Source: Geoanaerobacter pelophilus (lineage in GTDB: Bacteria; Desulfobacterota; Desulfuromonadia; Geobacterales; DSM-12255). Taken from it: a DNA stretch of 64,000 bases. Position 1 is the first letter of the stretch. Every line of letters starts with the position of its first letter. Shown here piece after piece: positions 49,374 to 59,684 of the stretch. The stretch covers positions 248,001 through 312,000 of the forward strand of contig NZ_JAHCVJ010000003.1 in NCBI RefSeq assembly GCF_018476885.1, written 5' to 3'. A program made the translations under genes and the position numbers. The notes beneath the pieces were generated by a model. That model was not told the origin of the DNA and did no database searches. It worked only from the letters and a program-made list of their open reading frames with translations.

Positions 49374-50750
49374 TCACTCATCATCCATGCCGAACTTGAC
49401 CAAGCGATACCGGAAAGAGCGGAAAGTCATCCCCAGTAGTTCGGCAGCTTTTTTCTTTACCCCGCCGCACTGCTCCAGAGACTGGAGCAGGTAGCGCTTC
49501 TCGATCCCGTCCAGATATGCCTCAAGATTGACCCCTTCGGCCGGAATGCTGAATTTCTCAGCTTTAGTAACCGACTGTTGGAAGTTTACGACATGGGCGG
49601 GTAGGGAATCCAAAGTAATTGAGCTGTCACCTATCACCACGCAACGCTCTACGATATTCTCCAGTTCCCGCACATTACCAGGAAACGGGTAAGTAATAAG
49701 CACCTTGAGCGCGTCATTATCGATTGAGTTCCAGATGTCCGGCTTTTCCGAAAACTTGCGATAGAAATGCTCAACCAAAAGCGGAATATCATCGGGCCGT
49801 TCCCTTAGAGAAGGCATCCTGACCTGTACAACGTCAAGCCGGTAATACAAATCTTCCCGGAAACTCCCCTCCTTGACCTGTTCTTCCAGCTCCCTGTTGG
49901 AAGCAGCGATGATCCTTACATCCGATTTCCGGTCGGCATCATCACCGATTCGCCGGAACTCTTTTTCCTGCAAGACCCGCAACAGCTTTGCCTGGAGCTG
50001 CAGTGGCACTTCACCGATTTCATCAAGGAACAGCGTCCCCCCCTCTGCCTGTTCAAATAGCCCGGCACGATCGACAACAGCGCCGGTAAATGCCCCCTTA
50101 CGGTGACCAAACAGCTCTGACTCAATCAGGTTTTCCGGAATTGCGCCGCAGTTGACCGCCACGAAGCGTTTTTCCTTTCTCGGGCCGTTGTAATGTATGG
50201 CGCGGGCCGCCAGTTCCTTGCCGGTACCGCTCTCTCCAAGAATCAGGACTGTTGCCGTGCTGGCGGCAACCTTTTCAATCAGCGAATAAACCGCTTTCAT
50301 CTTCGGGCTTTTGCCGATCAGACCGCTGAAACTGAACCGCTCCTGTACTTCATTACGGAGCAGCCGGTTCTCACGCTGCAGCATCCGCTTTTCCAGCGCA
50401 TTCCGCACCAGAACCTTGATCTCTTCAACCTTGAACGGCTTGGCAATATAATCGTAGGCACCGAGCTTCATCGCCTCAACCGCCTGTTCGGCTGTGGTAT
50501 AGGCAGTAATCAGCAGCACTGCTGTTTCCGGGGTTAGTTGTTTGATCCGCTCCAACAGTTCCAAACCAGAAAGTCCCGGCATGCTCACATCCGAGATCAC
50601 CAGTTCAAAGCTGCCACTCTCAAGGAGCTTCAAGGCCTCCTCGGCACTGCCTGCCTGCTCTGCTAGATATCCTTCCCTTTCAAGCAGAATGGCCAGAAAT
50701 TCCCGCATGCTCAGCTCATCGTCAACTACAAGAACCCGCGACTGTTCCAT
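49374..50750 (-). CDS. pilR: Sigma-54-dependent response regulator PilR
   Basis: A 458-residue NtrC-type activator. Receiver domain (1-120) with phosphoacceptor D54 in ELVISDVSMPGLSG; AAA+ domain with GESGTGKE (Walker A), ESELFGHRKGAFTGAVVDRAGLFEQA (GAFTGA loop that contacts sigma-54) and GTLFLDEIGEVP; and a C-terminal Fis-type HTH (GGVKKKAAELLGMTFRSFRYRLVKF). It begins right after pilS on the same strand and lies 228 bp from pilA, the presumed target. Confidence 0.96.
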   Translation of the reverse strand: MEQSRVLVVDDELSMREFLAILLEREGYLAEQAGSAEEALKLLESGSFELVISDVSMPGLSGLELLERIKQLTPETAVLLITAYTTAEQAVEAMKLGAYDYIAKPFKVEEIKVLVRNALEKRMLQRENRLLRNEVQERFSFSGLIGKSPKMKAVYSLIEKVAASTATVLILGESGTGKELAARAIHYNGPRKEKRFVAVNCGAIPENLIESELFGHRKGAFTGAVVDRAGLFEQAEGGTLFLDEIGEVPLQLQAKLLRVLQEKEFRRIGDDADRKSDVRIIAASNRELEEQVKEGSFREDLYYRLDVVQVRMPSLRERPDDIPLLVEHFYRKFSEKPDIWNSIDNDALKVLITYPFPGNVRELENIVERCVVIGDSSITLDSLPAHVVNFQQSVTKAEKFSIPAEGVNLEAYLDGIEKRYLLQSLEQCGGVKKKAAELLGMTFRSFRYRLVKFGMDDE

Positions 50751-52403
50751 TTATTCTCCGCCTATTTCTCCTGCCGGAAGCAGAATACTGAAAATCGTCC
50801 CTCTGCTAGGCGCACTTTCAACAAAGATCCGCCCCTCATGCGCCTCTATTATTCGGTAGACTGTTGCCAGCCCAAGACCAGTGCCATCAGGCTTGGTCGT
50901 AAAAAACGGCTCGAACAGGTGTTTGGTTGCTGCCTCAGCCATGCCGGTTCCATTATCCTTTATGTCTATCCGAACAAAATTCTTCCGATCTGATCTCCTG
51001 CCACTCAGATGCACCTTGGTTCCGGTGATCGTGATCTCGCCCCCATAAGGCATTGCTTCGGCTGCATTCACCAACAGATTCCAAAACACCTGCTGGAGCT
51101 GATCCCGATCAGCAAGTACTGCGCTGCCAGTCTCAACCGACATCACCATTGATACTTTAGAAAATCGTGGATCCGGCTTGAGCAAGACATCAAGCTCAAA
51201 ACACAGCTCGTTAATATCAACTGAAGACAGGTTGAGCGCTACCGGCCGGGCGTAAACGAGAAAGTCGCTGATCAAGGCATTCAATCGGTCGGTTTCCCTC
51301 AAAACTATGGCCAGCAATTTCCGGTCCTGAGCAGGAATCTCACTTGATTGAGCCATCAGTTGCACAGAACCGCTGATCGATGCGAGGGGGTTGCGTATTT
51401 CATGAGCGATTCGTGCTGCAAGCTCACCGATTGCCGCAAGGCGGTCGGCCCGTTTCAGTTCCTCTTCCATCCGCCTGATCCGGCTGAGGTCTTCAAAATT
51501 GAGAATTATGCCGCTGAACTCACCCTTGTTGTCAAAAAACCGGATCGACCGGTAGCCGAAGATCAGCTCTTCGCCAGCAGGGTCTATAAACTGTGCCTCA
51601 CCGGAAACAACAACCTCCTGCTGACTGAGGACAAGTTCAAAACCAGGGATAAGCTCCACCAAGAGCCGGTCATAGGCCTTTTCTTGAGATATGCCGGTCA
51701 GCTCTTCAGCAAACCGGTTAAAAACCCTTACCCGCCCCTGCGGGGTCACAGTCATCAAGCCGCTGGTAAGGTTTTTCACAATCAGGCTGTTGAGCCTTTC
51801 CAGCTCAAGATAGTCGATCTCCTTTTCCAAAAGCGCGCTCTCGCTGGTTTTGGCCCGCTCGGAAAGGTAACCGGTCAGAAGTGCGGTAATGTAAAATGCA
51901 GTGATATTGAGAAAGACGGTATAGAGCAGGTATGGCAGGCCATACTGTTGAGCAACATTCGGGCTTAAACCTATGGATAGCAGCTTGCCGTAATATTGCA
52001 GGTCAATGATTGCGCCATAGAGAATGGCGCAGAGTGATGCGGCATAAAATGCCTGTCTGCGGGCCAGCAGCACCGAGGAAGAGATTATGGCCAGTATGTA
52101 AAGAAAAGAATAAGGAGAAGAGATGCCACCGGTCAGGAGAATCAGCAGAGTTACCAGCAGCAGGTCCCAGATGATCTGGGTGTATGTAAGTACCGGGCGG
52201 ATTTTTTCTTGCAGACTCAGAGCGGCCAAAGAGAGAAAAGAAAAAATATAGGTCGCGCCGATCAGCTTCCACAACCCTGAAAGAGAGAGGCTGTCGAAGC
52301 TTTCAGGGTGGCTCTCATAGAGAATGGACGTGGAGGCGTAAAACAGCGTGACCACGATCATCCTGGCAATGGCGTACCAGGTGAGACGCCTCCTATCACT
52401 CAT
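50751..52403 (-). CDS. pilS: Membrane sensor histidine kinase PilS
   Basis: A 550-residue kinase with six N-terminal membrane helices (about 10-190), a PAS domain (LNSLIVKNLTSGLMTVTPQGRVRVFNRFAEELTGI), a HisKA domain with AARIAHEIRNPLASISGSVQLM (phospho-histidine) and an HATPase domain (NLLVNAAEAMPYGG, DNGTGM, GTGLGLATVYRII). In Pseudomonas PilS senses pilin in the membrane and controls pilA. It is followed directly by pilR. The family is clear. Confidence 0.95.
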   Translation of the reverse strand: MSDRRRLTWYAIARMIVVTLFYASTSILYESHPESFDSLSLSGLWKLIGATYIFSFLSLAALSLQEKIRPVLTYTQIIWDLLLVTLLILLTGGISSPYSFLYILAIISSSVLLARRQAFYAASLCAILYGAIIDLQYYGKLLSIGLSPNVAQQYGLPYLLYTVFLNITAFYITALLTGYLSERAKTSESALLEKEIDYLELERLNSLIVKNLTSGLMTVTPQGRVRVFNRFAEELTGISQEKAYDRLLVELIPGFELVLSQQEVVVSGEAQFIDPAGEELIFGYRSIRFFDNKGEFSGIILNFEDLSRIRRMEEELKRADRLAAIGELAARIAHEIRNPLASISGSVQLMAQSSEIPAQDRKLLAIVLRETDRLNALISDFLVYARPVALNLSSVDINELCFELDVLLKPDPRFSKVSMVMSVETGSAVLADRDQLQQVFWNLLVNAAEAMPYGGEITITGTKVHLSGRRSDRKNFVRIDIKDNGTGMAEAATKHLFEPFFTTKPDGTGLGLATVYRIIEAHEGRIFVESAPSRGTIFSILLPAGEIGGE

Positions 52404-52406
52404 TGC

Positions 52407-53630
52407 TTAACCGCCAACGGCTCCCGCAAGCTTGAATATCGGCAGGTACATTGCTACCACCAGCCCGCCGACTGTTGTGCCAAGCACCACCATCAACATA
52501 GGCTCCATCATGGCAGTAAGGGCGGATACCGCATCGTCCACCTCATCGTCATAGAAATCAGCTATTTTGTTGAGCATGGTATCCATGGCGCCGGTGGCCT
52601 CACCTACGGCAATCATCTGCACTACCATCGGCGGAAATACCCCGCACTCAGCCAACGGCTCGGCAATGGTCTTCCCTTCGGAGATCGACTGCCGCACATT
52701 GTATATCGCCTCTTCGACAATCTTGTTGCCGGCGGTCTTGGCAACGATCTCCAGGCCATCCATGATCGGCACGCCGCTGCTGATCATGGTGCCCAAGGTA
52801 CGGGTAAACTTGGCAACCGAGACCTTCCTGATCAGAGGGCCGGCGATCGGTGCCTTAAGCGCCCAACTGTCTATGTTTTTCCGACCCATCGGGGTATCGT
52901 AATATTTCCCGATAAGGTACTTTAAGCCAAACATCGCTGCAATCATTACCAAGATGTACTTCTTGAAAAAATTGCTTAGCGCGATAACAAACTTGGTTGG
53001 AGCCGGAAGGTCACCACCGAAATCGGCAAACATCTTGGCGAAAGTCGGGATGACAAATACGAGAATCACACCTACGACAATAACGGCGATAGACATGATG
53101 GTAGCCGGATAGACCATCGCCCCCTTTACCTGCTTCTTCAGTTTCATTGCTTTTTCGATGTAAGCGGCAAGCCGATTCAAAATGGTGTCCAGGATACCGC
53201 CGACCTCGCCGGCCGCAACGAGGTTTACATACAGCTGGTCGAAAACCTTCGGATGCCTTGCCAGAGAGTCGGCAAAGGTGGAACCGCTCTCGACGCTCTC
53301 CTTGACCTTCAGGAGCACATCCTTGAACGTCTTGTTCTCCTGCTGCGATGAAAGGATATCGAGACACTGAACCAGCGGCAGACCGGAATCGATCATGGTC
53401 GCAAACTGGCGGGTAAAGACCACCAGATCTTTGGTCTCGACCTTTTTTGCGCCACTCAGCCCCGGGATTTTGAAATCCTTGCCAAACCCCTTGCCGTCTT
53501 CTTTTACAGATATTCCGGTAAAACCGAAACGCTTTAGTTGGGCTTCAACATTGCTGGAGTTTTCAGCCTCCATGACCCCTTTTTGCGTCTGACCTGATTT
53601 GTTCCGTGCTTCCCAGTTAAACTTGGGCAT
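52407..53630 (-). CDS. pilC: Type IV pilus inner-membrane platform protein PilC
   Basis: A 407-residue platform protein with two GspF domains (res ~70-195 and 270-395), each with an FxRQxATMI or FTRTLGTMI-like start and long C-terminal membrane segments. PilC links the assembly motor PilB and retraction motor PilT to the growing pilus. It starts MPKFNWEARNKSGQTQKGVMEAENSSNVEAQLKRFG, the usual opening. It lies between pilS and pilT. Confidence 0.96.
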   Translation of the reverse strand: MPKFNWEARNKSGQTQKGVMEAENSSNVEAQLKRFGFTGISVKEDGKGFGKDFKIPGLSGAKKVETKDLVVFTRQFATMIDSGLPLVQCLDILSSQQENKTFKDVLLKVKESVESGSTFADSLARHPKVFDQLYVNLVAAGEVGGILDTILNRLAAYIEKAMKLKKQVKGAMVYPATIMSIAVIVVGVILVFVIPTFAKMFADFGGDLPAPTKFVIALSNFFKKYILVMIAAMFGLKYLIGKYYDTPMGRKNIDSWALKAPIAGPLIRKVSVAKFTRTLGTMISSGVPIMDGLEIVAKTAGNKIVEEAIYNVRQSISEGKTIAEPLAECGVFPPMVVQMIAVGEATGAMDTMLNKIADFYDDEVDDAVSALTAMMEPMLMVVLGTTVGGLVVAMYLPIFKLAGAVGG

Positions 53631-53720
53631 TGTTCCTCCTGCATCATTGATTCTGTCAAAAGCACCAGCAGCAGCGTTCAGCCTTCATAAGAAGCTCAAT
53701 CTATGGTTCTTCTTATCTCG

Positions 53721-54818
53721 CTACTGCATAGGCCTGCGTGGCTGGTTAACGCCGCCTGGAGCAGAAAGCATCTGCTTCAGTTCATCAGGTTCCGGCGACC
53801 TCCCCAAAGCGTCCTCCAGAGTGATCAATCTACGCTTGTAAAGAGAATAGAGTGATTGATTCATGGTCTGCATCCCGAACTTGTCCTGTCCTACCTGCAT
53901 CTGGGAGTATATTTGGTGGATCTTGTCCTCACGGATCAGGTTCCGTATTGCCGGGTTCGGCACCATCACCTCCAGGGAAAGGATCCTGCCGCGACCACCG
54001 GCCTTTGGAATAAGTGTCTGTGACAACACCCCTTCAAGAACAAAGGAGAGTTGAGTGCGCACCTGGGTCTGCTGATAGGGGGGAAAAACATCAATAATCC
54101 GGTTGATGGTCTGGGCGCAGGAGTTGGTATGAAGCGTGGCAAAGCAGAGATGCCCTGTCTCGGCAAGGGTCAGTGCAGCCTCGATAGTCTCCAGATCCCG
54201 CAACTCACCAACGAGAACTATGTCCGGATCCTGCCTGAGCACATACTTTAGGGCATTTTTGAAGCTTTTGGTATCGGCCCCGACTTCCCTCTGGTTCACC
54301 AGACACCCCTTATGCGGATGCAGGTATTCTATCGGATCTTCAATAGTCACAATATGATCGTGACGCTCAGTGTTGATCTTGTCGATTATTGAAGCAAGAG
54401 TGGTAGATTTGCCGCTCCCGGTCGGTCCGGTTACCAAGATGAGCCCGCGCGGCTTCTCTGATAGCTCCTTGACAACTGGGGGCAGACCCAACTCCTCGAA
54501 CGTCAGTATCTTGTACGGAATTACCCTGAAAACACCGGCTACAGCTCCCCGCTGGATCAGGATATTGCCGCGAAACCGTGACAGCCCTTTGACACCGAAA
54601 GAAAGATCAAGTTCGCTCTCTTCTTCGAATTTATGTTTCTGCGCCTCGGTCAGTACGCTATAGCAGAGCTGCTTGGTGTCCACGGCATTCAACGGTGGCA
54701 GATCAAGCGGGATCAACTTCCCATCAACCCGGATCTGCGGTGGCGTATTCGTTGTGATATGAAGGTCGGAACCGCCACGCTCTACAAGCTCTTTCAGCAA
54801 CTGGTGCAGGTTTGCCAT
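53721..54818 (-). CDS. pilT: Pilus retraction ATPase PilT
   Basis: A 365-residue hexameric ATPase. PAS-like N-terminal domain; GPTGSGKSTTLASIID (Walker A), IVTIEDPIEYLHPHKGCLVNQREVG (Asp box), DIVLVGELRDLETIEAAL (Walker B), CFATLHTNSCAQTINR (His box) and a C-terminal region with AIRNLIREDKIHQIYSQMQVG (AIRNLIRE motif needed for retraction). It lies 15 bp from pilB and 90 bp from pilC. Confidence 0.97.
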   Translation of the reverse strand: MANLHQLLKELVERGGSDLHITTNTPPQIRVDGKLIPLDLPPLNAVDTKQLCYSVLTEAQKHKFEEESELDLSFGVKGLSRFRGNILIQRGAVAGVFRVIPYKILTFEELGLPPVVKELSEKPRGLILVTGPTGSGKSTTLASIIDKINTERHDHIVTIEDPIEYLHPHKGCLVNQREVGADTKSFKNALKYVLRQDPDIVLVGELRDLETIEAALTLAETGHLCFATLHTNSCAQTINRIIDVFPPYQQTQVRTQLSFVLEGVLSQTLIPKAGGRGRILSLEVMVPNPAIRNLIREDKIHQIYSQMQVGQDKFGMQTMNQSLYSLYKRRLITLEDALGRSPEPDELKQMLSAPGGVNQPRRPMQ

Positions 54819-54832
54819 TGCCAGGCCCCCTT

Positions 54833-56554
54833 CTAATCGTCAGCTACGGTTACCCGCAGCACCTCTTCAAAAGATGTCACGCCTTCCTTGAGCTTTGTCA
54901 GGCCGGACTGCCTCATGGTCTTGATACCCAGCCTCATCGACTCGCGCTTGATTTCGGCAGTATTGGCGCCGTTGAGGATCAATTCCCTGATCTCCTCAAG
55001 CATCGGCATCACTTGGTAAAAACCGACACGTCCCTTGAATCCGGTGCCATTGCACTTGGGACAGCCAGTGCCGTGGTAGCAGACGAACTCCTCAGCCTCT
55101 TCCTTCGGCACACCGGCAGCGATAAGCGCCTTGACCGGAACCTCCTCAACCACCTTGCATTCTGAGCACACGCGTCGCGCCAGACGCTGGGCAGTGATCA
55201 GGTTGACGGCAGAGGCAACCAGAAACGGCTCAATCCCCATGTTGAGGAGACGATTGATGGTAGCCGGAGCATCGTTGGTATGCAGAGTGGAGAGCACCAT
55301 ATGGCCGGTAAGTGCGGCTTTAACGGCAATTTCGGCAGTCTCGAAGTCCCGGATCTCACCAATCATGATGATATCAGGATCCTGGCGCAGAAAGGCGCGC
55401 AGCGCCGCAGCAAAGGTGAGGCCAATATCCTCATGCATCTGCACCTGGTTGATCCCGGCAAAATTGAACTCAACCGGATCTTCGGCAGTGGAAATATTTT
55501 CCGTTACCTTGTTCAGCTCGGACAAAGCCGAGTAGAGCGATACTGTCTTGCCGCTGCCGGTCGGTCCGGTGACAAGCACCATGCCGAACGGCTTGTGGAT
55601 CTCGGCCTGAAAATGGGCAAGCGCATCCGTTTCATAGCCAAGTTTGGTCATGTCGAGCTGCAGGTTGGATTTGTCGAGCAAGCGGAGAACAATCTTTTCG
55701 CCGAAAAGCGTCGGCAGTACCGAGACCCGGAAATCCATATCCTTGCCGCCGCCGAGCTTGATCTTGATCCTGCCGTCCTGAGGCAGTCGCCGCTCGGCAA
55801 TATCCAGTTCCGACATGATCTTGATGCGCGAGGTTATGGCATTTTTCAGCTTCATCGGCGGCTTCATCGCCTCGTACAGGACACCGTCAATCCGGTATCG
55901 GACGCGAAAGGTCCTCTCGTACGGTTCAATGTGAATATCGCTGGCCTTTTTCTTGATGGCGTCGGTCAGTATCAGGTTCACCAGTTTTACAACAGGCGCA
56001 TCCTCAGTGGCCCGCTCCAGGGAGGAAATATCAACATCTTCCTCGTCCCCCACCACCTCCAGATCTTCAAGCCCCTCGATATCGCTCATGACATCGGCCA
56101 GCGAGGCCGACTGGTCGTAATACTTGTCAATCGCGCTCTTGATTGCAGATTCAGGCGCAACAACGACTTCAATGCTGAATCCGGTCATGAAGCGGATGTC
56201 ATCAACCGCGAAGATATTGGATGGGTCGCTCATTGCGACAATAAGGGTGCCACCGGCCCGGTTCACAGGTACTACCTGGTATTTCTGGGCAACGTCGACC
56301 GGTACGGTTTTTATCACTGCGGGATCGATTTCTACTTCGGAAAGGCTGATTGAAGGAACGCCATACTGCTTGGAAAGGAAAGACACGAGGTCTTCCTCGG
56401 TGATAATACTGTTGCGGATCAGGATCGTGCCGAGTCGCACCTGGCTTCCGGCCTGCTTCTGCTCCTCGAGAGCCGCGGAAAGCTGTTCCCTGGTGATTAG
56501 ATTGTTGCGAACAAGGAGATCACCGAGCCTGCTTGACTGCATAGAAAACCTCAA
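54833..56554 (-). CDS. pilB: Pilus assembly ATPase PilB
   Basis: A 573-residue extension motor. N-terminal MshEN domain (LGDLLVRNNLITREQLSAALEEQKQAGSQVRLGTILI...) may bind cyclic di-GMP; the ATPase core has GPTGSGKTVSLYSAL, DPVEFNFAGINQVQMHEDIGLTFAAALRAFLRQDPDIIMIGEIRD and TLHTNDAPATINRLL. A tetracysteine zinc site reads CSECK...CPKCNGTGFKGR. It heads the pilBTC-S-R run on the minus strand; 240 bp of leader lies before it, probably with its promoter. Confidence 0.97.
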   Translation of the reverse strand: MRFSMQSSRLGDLLVRNNLITREQLSAALEEQKQAGSQVRLGTILIRNSIITEEDLVSFLSKQYGVPSISLSEVEIDPAVIKTVPVDVAQKYQVVPVNRAGGTLIVAMSDPSNIFAVDDIRFMTGFSIEVVVAPESAIKSAIDKYYDQSASLADVMSDIEGLEDLEVVGDEEDVDISSLERATEDAPVVKLVNLILTDAIKKKASDIHIEPYERTFRVRYRIDGVLYEAMKPPMKLKNAITSRIKIMSELDIAERRLPQDGRIKIKLGGGKDMDFRVSVLPTLFGEKIVLRLLDKSNLQLDMTKLGYETDALAHFQAEIHKPFGMVLVTGPTGSGKTVSLYSALSELNKVTENISTAEDPVEFNFAGINQVQMHEDIGLTFAAALRAFLRQDPDIIMIGEIRDFETAEIAVKAALTGHMVLSTLHTNDAPATINRLLNMGIEPFLVASAVNLITAQRLARRVCSECKVVEEVPVKALIAAGVPKEEAEEFVCYHGTGCPKCNGTGFKGRVGFYQVMPMLEEIRELILNGANTAEIKRESMRLGIKTMRQSGLTKLKEGVTSFEEVLRVTVADD

Positions 56555-56794
56555 ATGACAGCTTTGTAAATAGCCCTCAACTAAGCTCTAACTAGCCTAT
56601 CGCAAGGAGAGAACTGAAGCTCACCTCTCCGGTTTCTCAGCCCTTGCTTATGGCGCTATTCACGCTACTGTTAATTTCCGTGAGTTGCTCATGGCTTTAT
56701 CATGAAGATTGTTATCAATGTAACATAGTAAATCAAGGCTTCATGTTGTCAAGGCGACGCAGTAACGGAATTTATGAGGTGCTGCGGATGATCA

Positions 56795-58660
56795 TTACCT
56801 GAGTCCGTAGCTGGAGCGTATTTGATCGACCTGTCGCTTTGTTTCAGGGGCAATCTGCTCGGCCATCATCAACTGCTTTCTGGCTTCGTTGAAATTACCG
56901 AAACGGATCAACGCCTCTCCGGCCTCAATGTGGCTGTTAGCGTAAATGAGAATCGCCTTGCCGGTGTCAAGATCGCGGAAGAACATGTCGCCGCTCATCC
57001 CCCTCAGGCTGTAAAGGTCCCATATCGACGGGTCAGGTACGCCGCTGCCCCCACCCTCCTGATACTTGAGCTGGTAACAAACCCCTTTCTGCAGGAGCGC
57101 AAATGATTCGAACGGGATTGAGAACCGTGTGGAAAAATCCACAAACACCGGTCGCTTGCCGATCTGTTCGGATATGGCCATTTTGAGCACATTCTCAGGG
57201 GCTTGGGTTTCCAAAGGAATCGCCCGGAGCACACTGTTTTTAAACAACTTCGGGAACCCATCCAGATACCAATCAAAAACAAGATGGGGTGTATGTAACA
57301 AATCAACATCCTCGCGCATCCTTTCCACCCCCTGCAGGTACCAGAGGGGAAAGGCGCCGCTGTCTCCCCAGGTGTAAAGAATAGCCCCCTGGGGAAGAGT
57401 ACGCAGGGAGTTACTAGCGTAGTCGTTGGCTATGTAGTTCAAATGCTGGTCGTTCACCACATAATTGAGGGAACAGATGGTAAACGGCAGCGCCATCAGC
57501 AACCCGGCAATGGCACCGGCAGCCGGGAGCGCCGGACGACGCAGAAAAGGGAGGATAAACAGAAACAGCTTGAGCAGCATAAACATCCCGAGCCCAATGA
57601 AAACCGCCGATAGCAGGTACAACGGCGTGAAAAACTCCTCTGTCAGAAAGATCAGATCCTCGGGCGTGTTGAAATAACCGACGATTACCGCAATAAAGGA
57701 GAGAATTCCGACGATATAAGCCATGATGCCGTGAAGAAACTTGCGCAGGAACAGCAAGCAACCGATGACAAGCAGGACAAGACCGATCCAGGTATATTCA
57801 TACGGGACATTAAAGGCGTTGACCTGTTGCCAGAACAGATTGAAATCGCGCACCGGCTTTTCCACCGGATACCCTTTACGCAGGAAATGCCAGAGAAATT
57901 GGTCAAGGGTCTTGGCATCACCCCAGTTCAGCAGCGGATTCCGGGTTGCCCGGACAGGAATATGGAGATGGACGGCAAAACCGAGCGTGGCAAAAGCCAC
58001 TGCGAGAACCATCTCCTTAATACGGCTTATGATTCGCCAATCAGTGGCAACAATCATGAAGGCATATACCGGCACCATCAAGACCATGGTCTGGTGCGCA
58101 CCAAATCCGAGCCCACACAGAAATGCCCCCAGGTAGATATAGGCCGGGCGTTCGTCCCCTTGCCGATAGCTCTCCCGCCACCTGAGCACCAGGAAAAATA
58201 CCACCGCTGCAATAAAGGAAATGATCGGATACGGCTTATCATGGTTCGACTGCAACCAGAGACGTGGGGTAAAGGCAAACGAAAGTGCCGCAGCCAAGCC
58301 GACAAGGCGGATATACAAGGCCGAAAACTTGCTATCTACTGAAAGACGCTCGTTGGCAAGGATATAGGTAACCAGCAGGTACACGGCATAACATGCAGCA
58401 GCAGCGGAAACCGCGGTAGCAATGTTGACTCGGAAGGCGATGCTCCCGAAAGGGAGGAAGGTGAACGGCTTTGCATAATTGATGAAAAAAGGGTATCCGG
58501 GGGAATGGGCAGACCCCAGCGAGTAAATGGCGGTCATGAACTCGCCGCTATCGAAAAAAGTGACGGACGGCGCAAGGGTCATGAGATAAATGCTCAGCGG
58601 AACCAGGAACGAAAGCAGCGCGCAGTGGTCCAGCCTAAAGAAGAGTCGGTCGGCTTTCAA
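56795..58660 (-). CDS. DUF2723 membrane protein (protein O-mannosyltransferase-like)
   Basis: A 621-residue membrane protein with about eleven helices. The DUF2723 signature lies at the start: FLVPLSIYLMTLAPSVTFFDSGEFMTAIYSLGSAHSPGYPFFI with DSGEF in the extracytoplasmic loop, as in GT-C transferases where the acidic residues bind the lipid-linked sugar. It then has NPLLNWGDAKTLDQFLWHFLRKGYP, also typical. The C-terminal ~60 residues are helical and soluble. It overlaps the UPF0104 gene by 4 bp. Sugar and target unknown. Confidence 0.85.
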   Translation of the reverse strand: MKADRLFFRLDHCALLSFLVPLSIYLMTLAPSVTFFDSGEFMTAIYSLGSAHSPGYPFFINYAKPFTFLPFGSIAFRVNIATAVSAAAACYAVYLLVTYILANERLSVDSKFSALYIRLVGLAAALSFAFTPRLWLQSNHDKPYPIISFIAAVVFFLVLRWRESYRQGDERPAYIYLGAFLCGLGFGAHQTMVLMVPVYAFMIVATDWRIISRIKEMVLAVAFATLGFAVHLHIPVRATRNPLLNWGDAKTLDQFLWHFLRKGYPVEKPVRDFNLFWQQVNAFNVPYEYTWIGLVLLVIGCLLFLRKFLHGIMAYIVGILSFIAVIVGYFNTPEDLIFLTEEFFTPLYLLSAVFIGLGMFMLLKLFLFILPFLRRPALPAAGAIAGLLMALPFTICSLNYVVNDQHLNYIANDYASNSLRTLPQGAILYTWGDSGAFPLWYLQGVERMREDVDLLHTPHLVFDWYLDGFPKLFKNSVLRAIPLETQAPENVLKMAISEQIGKRPVFVDFSTRFSIPFESFALLQKGVCYQLKYQEGGGSGVPDPSIWDLYSLRGMSGDMFFRDLDTGKAILIYANSHIEAGEALIRFGNFNEARKQLMMAEQIAPETKRQVDQIRSSYGLR

Positions 58661-59682
58661 GATTGTAGCTCCTTTTCAGGCGAGGTCGTCCTGATTGATG
58701 AAAACGAGATCTTTTCACGCCACATATGATAGGCGCCGGCGATAATAACCGGGAAAAAGCTTACCCCATGGATTACCAGTGCTACGGACAGCGCTTTTTC
58801 GGAAGGGATGTTGAAAGCCGCCAGGGCCGTAACGCAAGCGATGTGATAGGTGCCGACATAACCTGGAGAGGCGGGGACCATGACCCCGAACACCAGGAAG
58901 ATAAGAATAAAGAGCGAGCCGGTGAACGGCAGCACGATGCCAAATGAGCGGAGCAGTAGGTCAACCGGCCAGGCGGCGAACGCCCAGATGAAGAGAGAGC
59001 TGGCGATAACCGCAGCAAGCTCCCGTGGCGCCGTTGACAGGCGGATCCCCCCTATGAACGATCCGAGGAGCGGTATCAGCTTTTCTGAGAAGACCGCCGG
59101 AAAAGGGCGCAGCAGTTTCCCCACGAGACTTAGGGTCCAGGAGGTCCGTCGTTTCAGCAGCACCAGAAACGCAATCACCCCGCAGTAAAGGGTCAGGGTA
59201 ATATACCCTCCGGCAACCATCCGCTGCTGGACCGTCTCCATTCCTGGAGGAAGGTGCAGGGTGAAGAAGGTAAAAAGGAGCATCAACAGCACGGTGAACC
59301 CGTCGCAGAGCCGGTCGACAACCAGGGTCGCAAAGACCGCGCTGGTATCAATCCCCTCCTTGCGGGCAAGAACGTATGCCCTAACAAACTCCCCCAGCCT
59401 TGCGGGAAGAAGGTTATTGGCCATATAGCCGATGATGGTCGCCGGATACAGCGAGCCGAGCGGCACTTTTTTAAGGGGGAGCACCAGGAAGTGCCAGCGT
59501 ACCGCCCTGCCGAAGAAACTGATGAAGGTGGCAATAACCGCGGGCACCAGATAGCGCCAATCCATCTCGCGGAACGCCGCAGCAACCTTATGAGGGTCAA
59601 TCTTGGTGAACAGCAACCCCATGCAGAGGGCACTGATGCCGATACCGACCCAGAATTTATAATCTACACCCTGTTTTCCCAA
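58657..59682 (-). CDS. Lysylphosphatidylglycerol synthase-like/UPF0104 membrane protein
   Basis: About 341 residues with eight membrane helices; the start is set at TTG 59682, two bases after the ribF stop and 8 nt after GGAGAGGG, because the ATG at 59748 lies inside ribF. Motifs: WRYLVPAVIATFISFFGRAVRWHFLV, YMANNLLPARLGEFVRAYVLARKEGI (GExxRA) and PASPGYVGTYHIACVTALAAFNIP (SPGGLGxxE-like). This is the flippase-like half of MprF/AglD, without the synthase domain. It may move a lipid or glycolipid. It overlaps the DUF2723 gene by 4 bp. Confidence 0.85.
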   Translation of the reverse strand: MGKQGVDYKFWVGIGISALCMGLLFTKIDPHKVAAAFREMDWRYLVPAVIATFISFFGRAVRWHFLVLPLKKVPLGSLYPATIIGYMANNLLPARLGEFVRAYVLARKEGIDTSAVFATLVVDRLCDGFTVLLMLLFTFFTLHLPPGMETVQQRMVAGGYITLTLYCGVIAFLVLLKRRTSWTLSLVGKLLRPFPAVFSEKLIPLLGSFIGGIRLSTAPRELAAVIASSLFIWAFAAWPVDLLLRSFGIVLPFTGSLFILIFLVFGVMVPASPGYVGTYHIACVTALAAFNIPSEKALSVALVIHGVSFFPVIIAGAYHMWREKISFSSIRTTSPEKELQS

Positions 59683-59684
59683 AA

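Noticed and set aside
56650-56802. 50-codon plus-strand frame with a hydrophobic start between pilB and the DUF2723 gene
   Set aside because: No ribosome binding site, antisense to the expected pilB leader, overlaps the end of the DUF2723 gene; no family resemblance.
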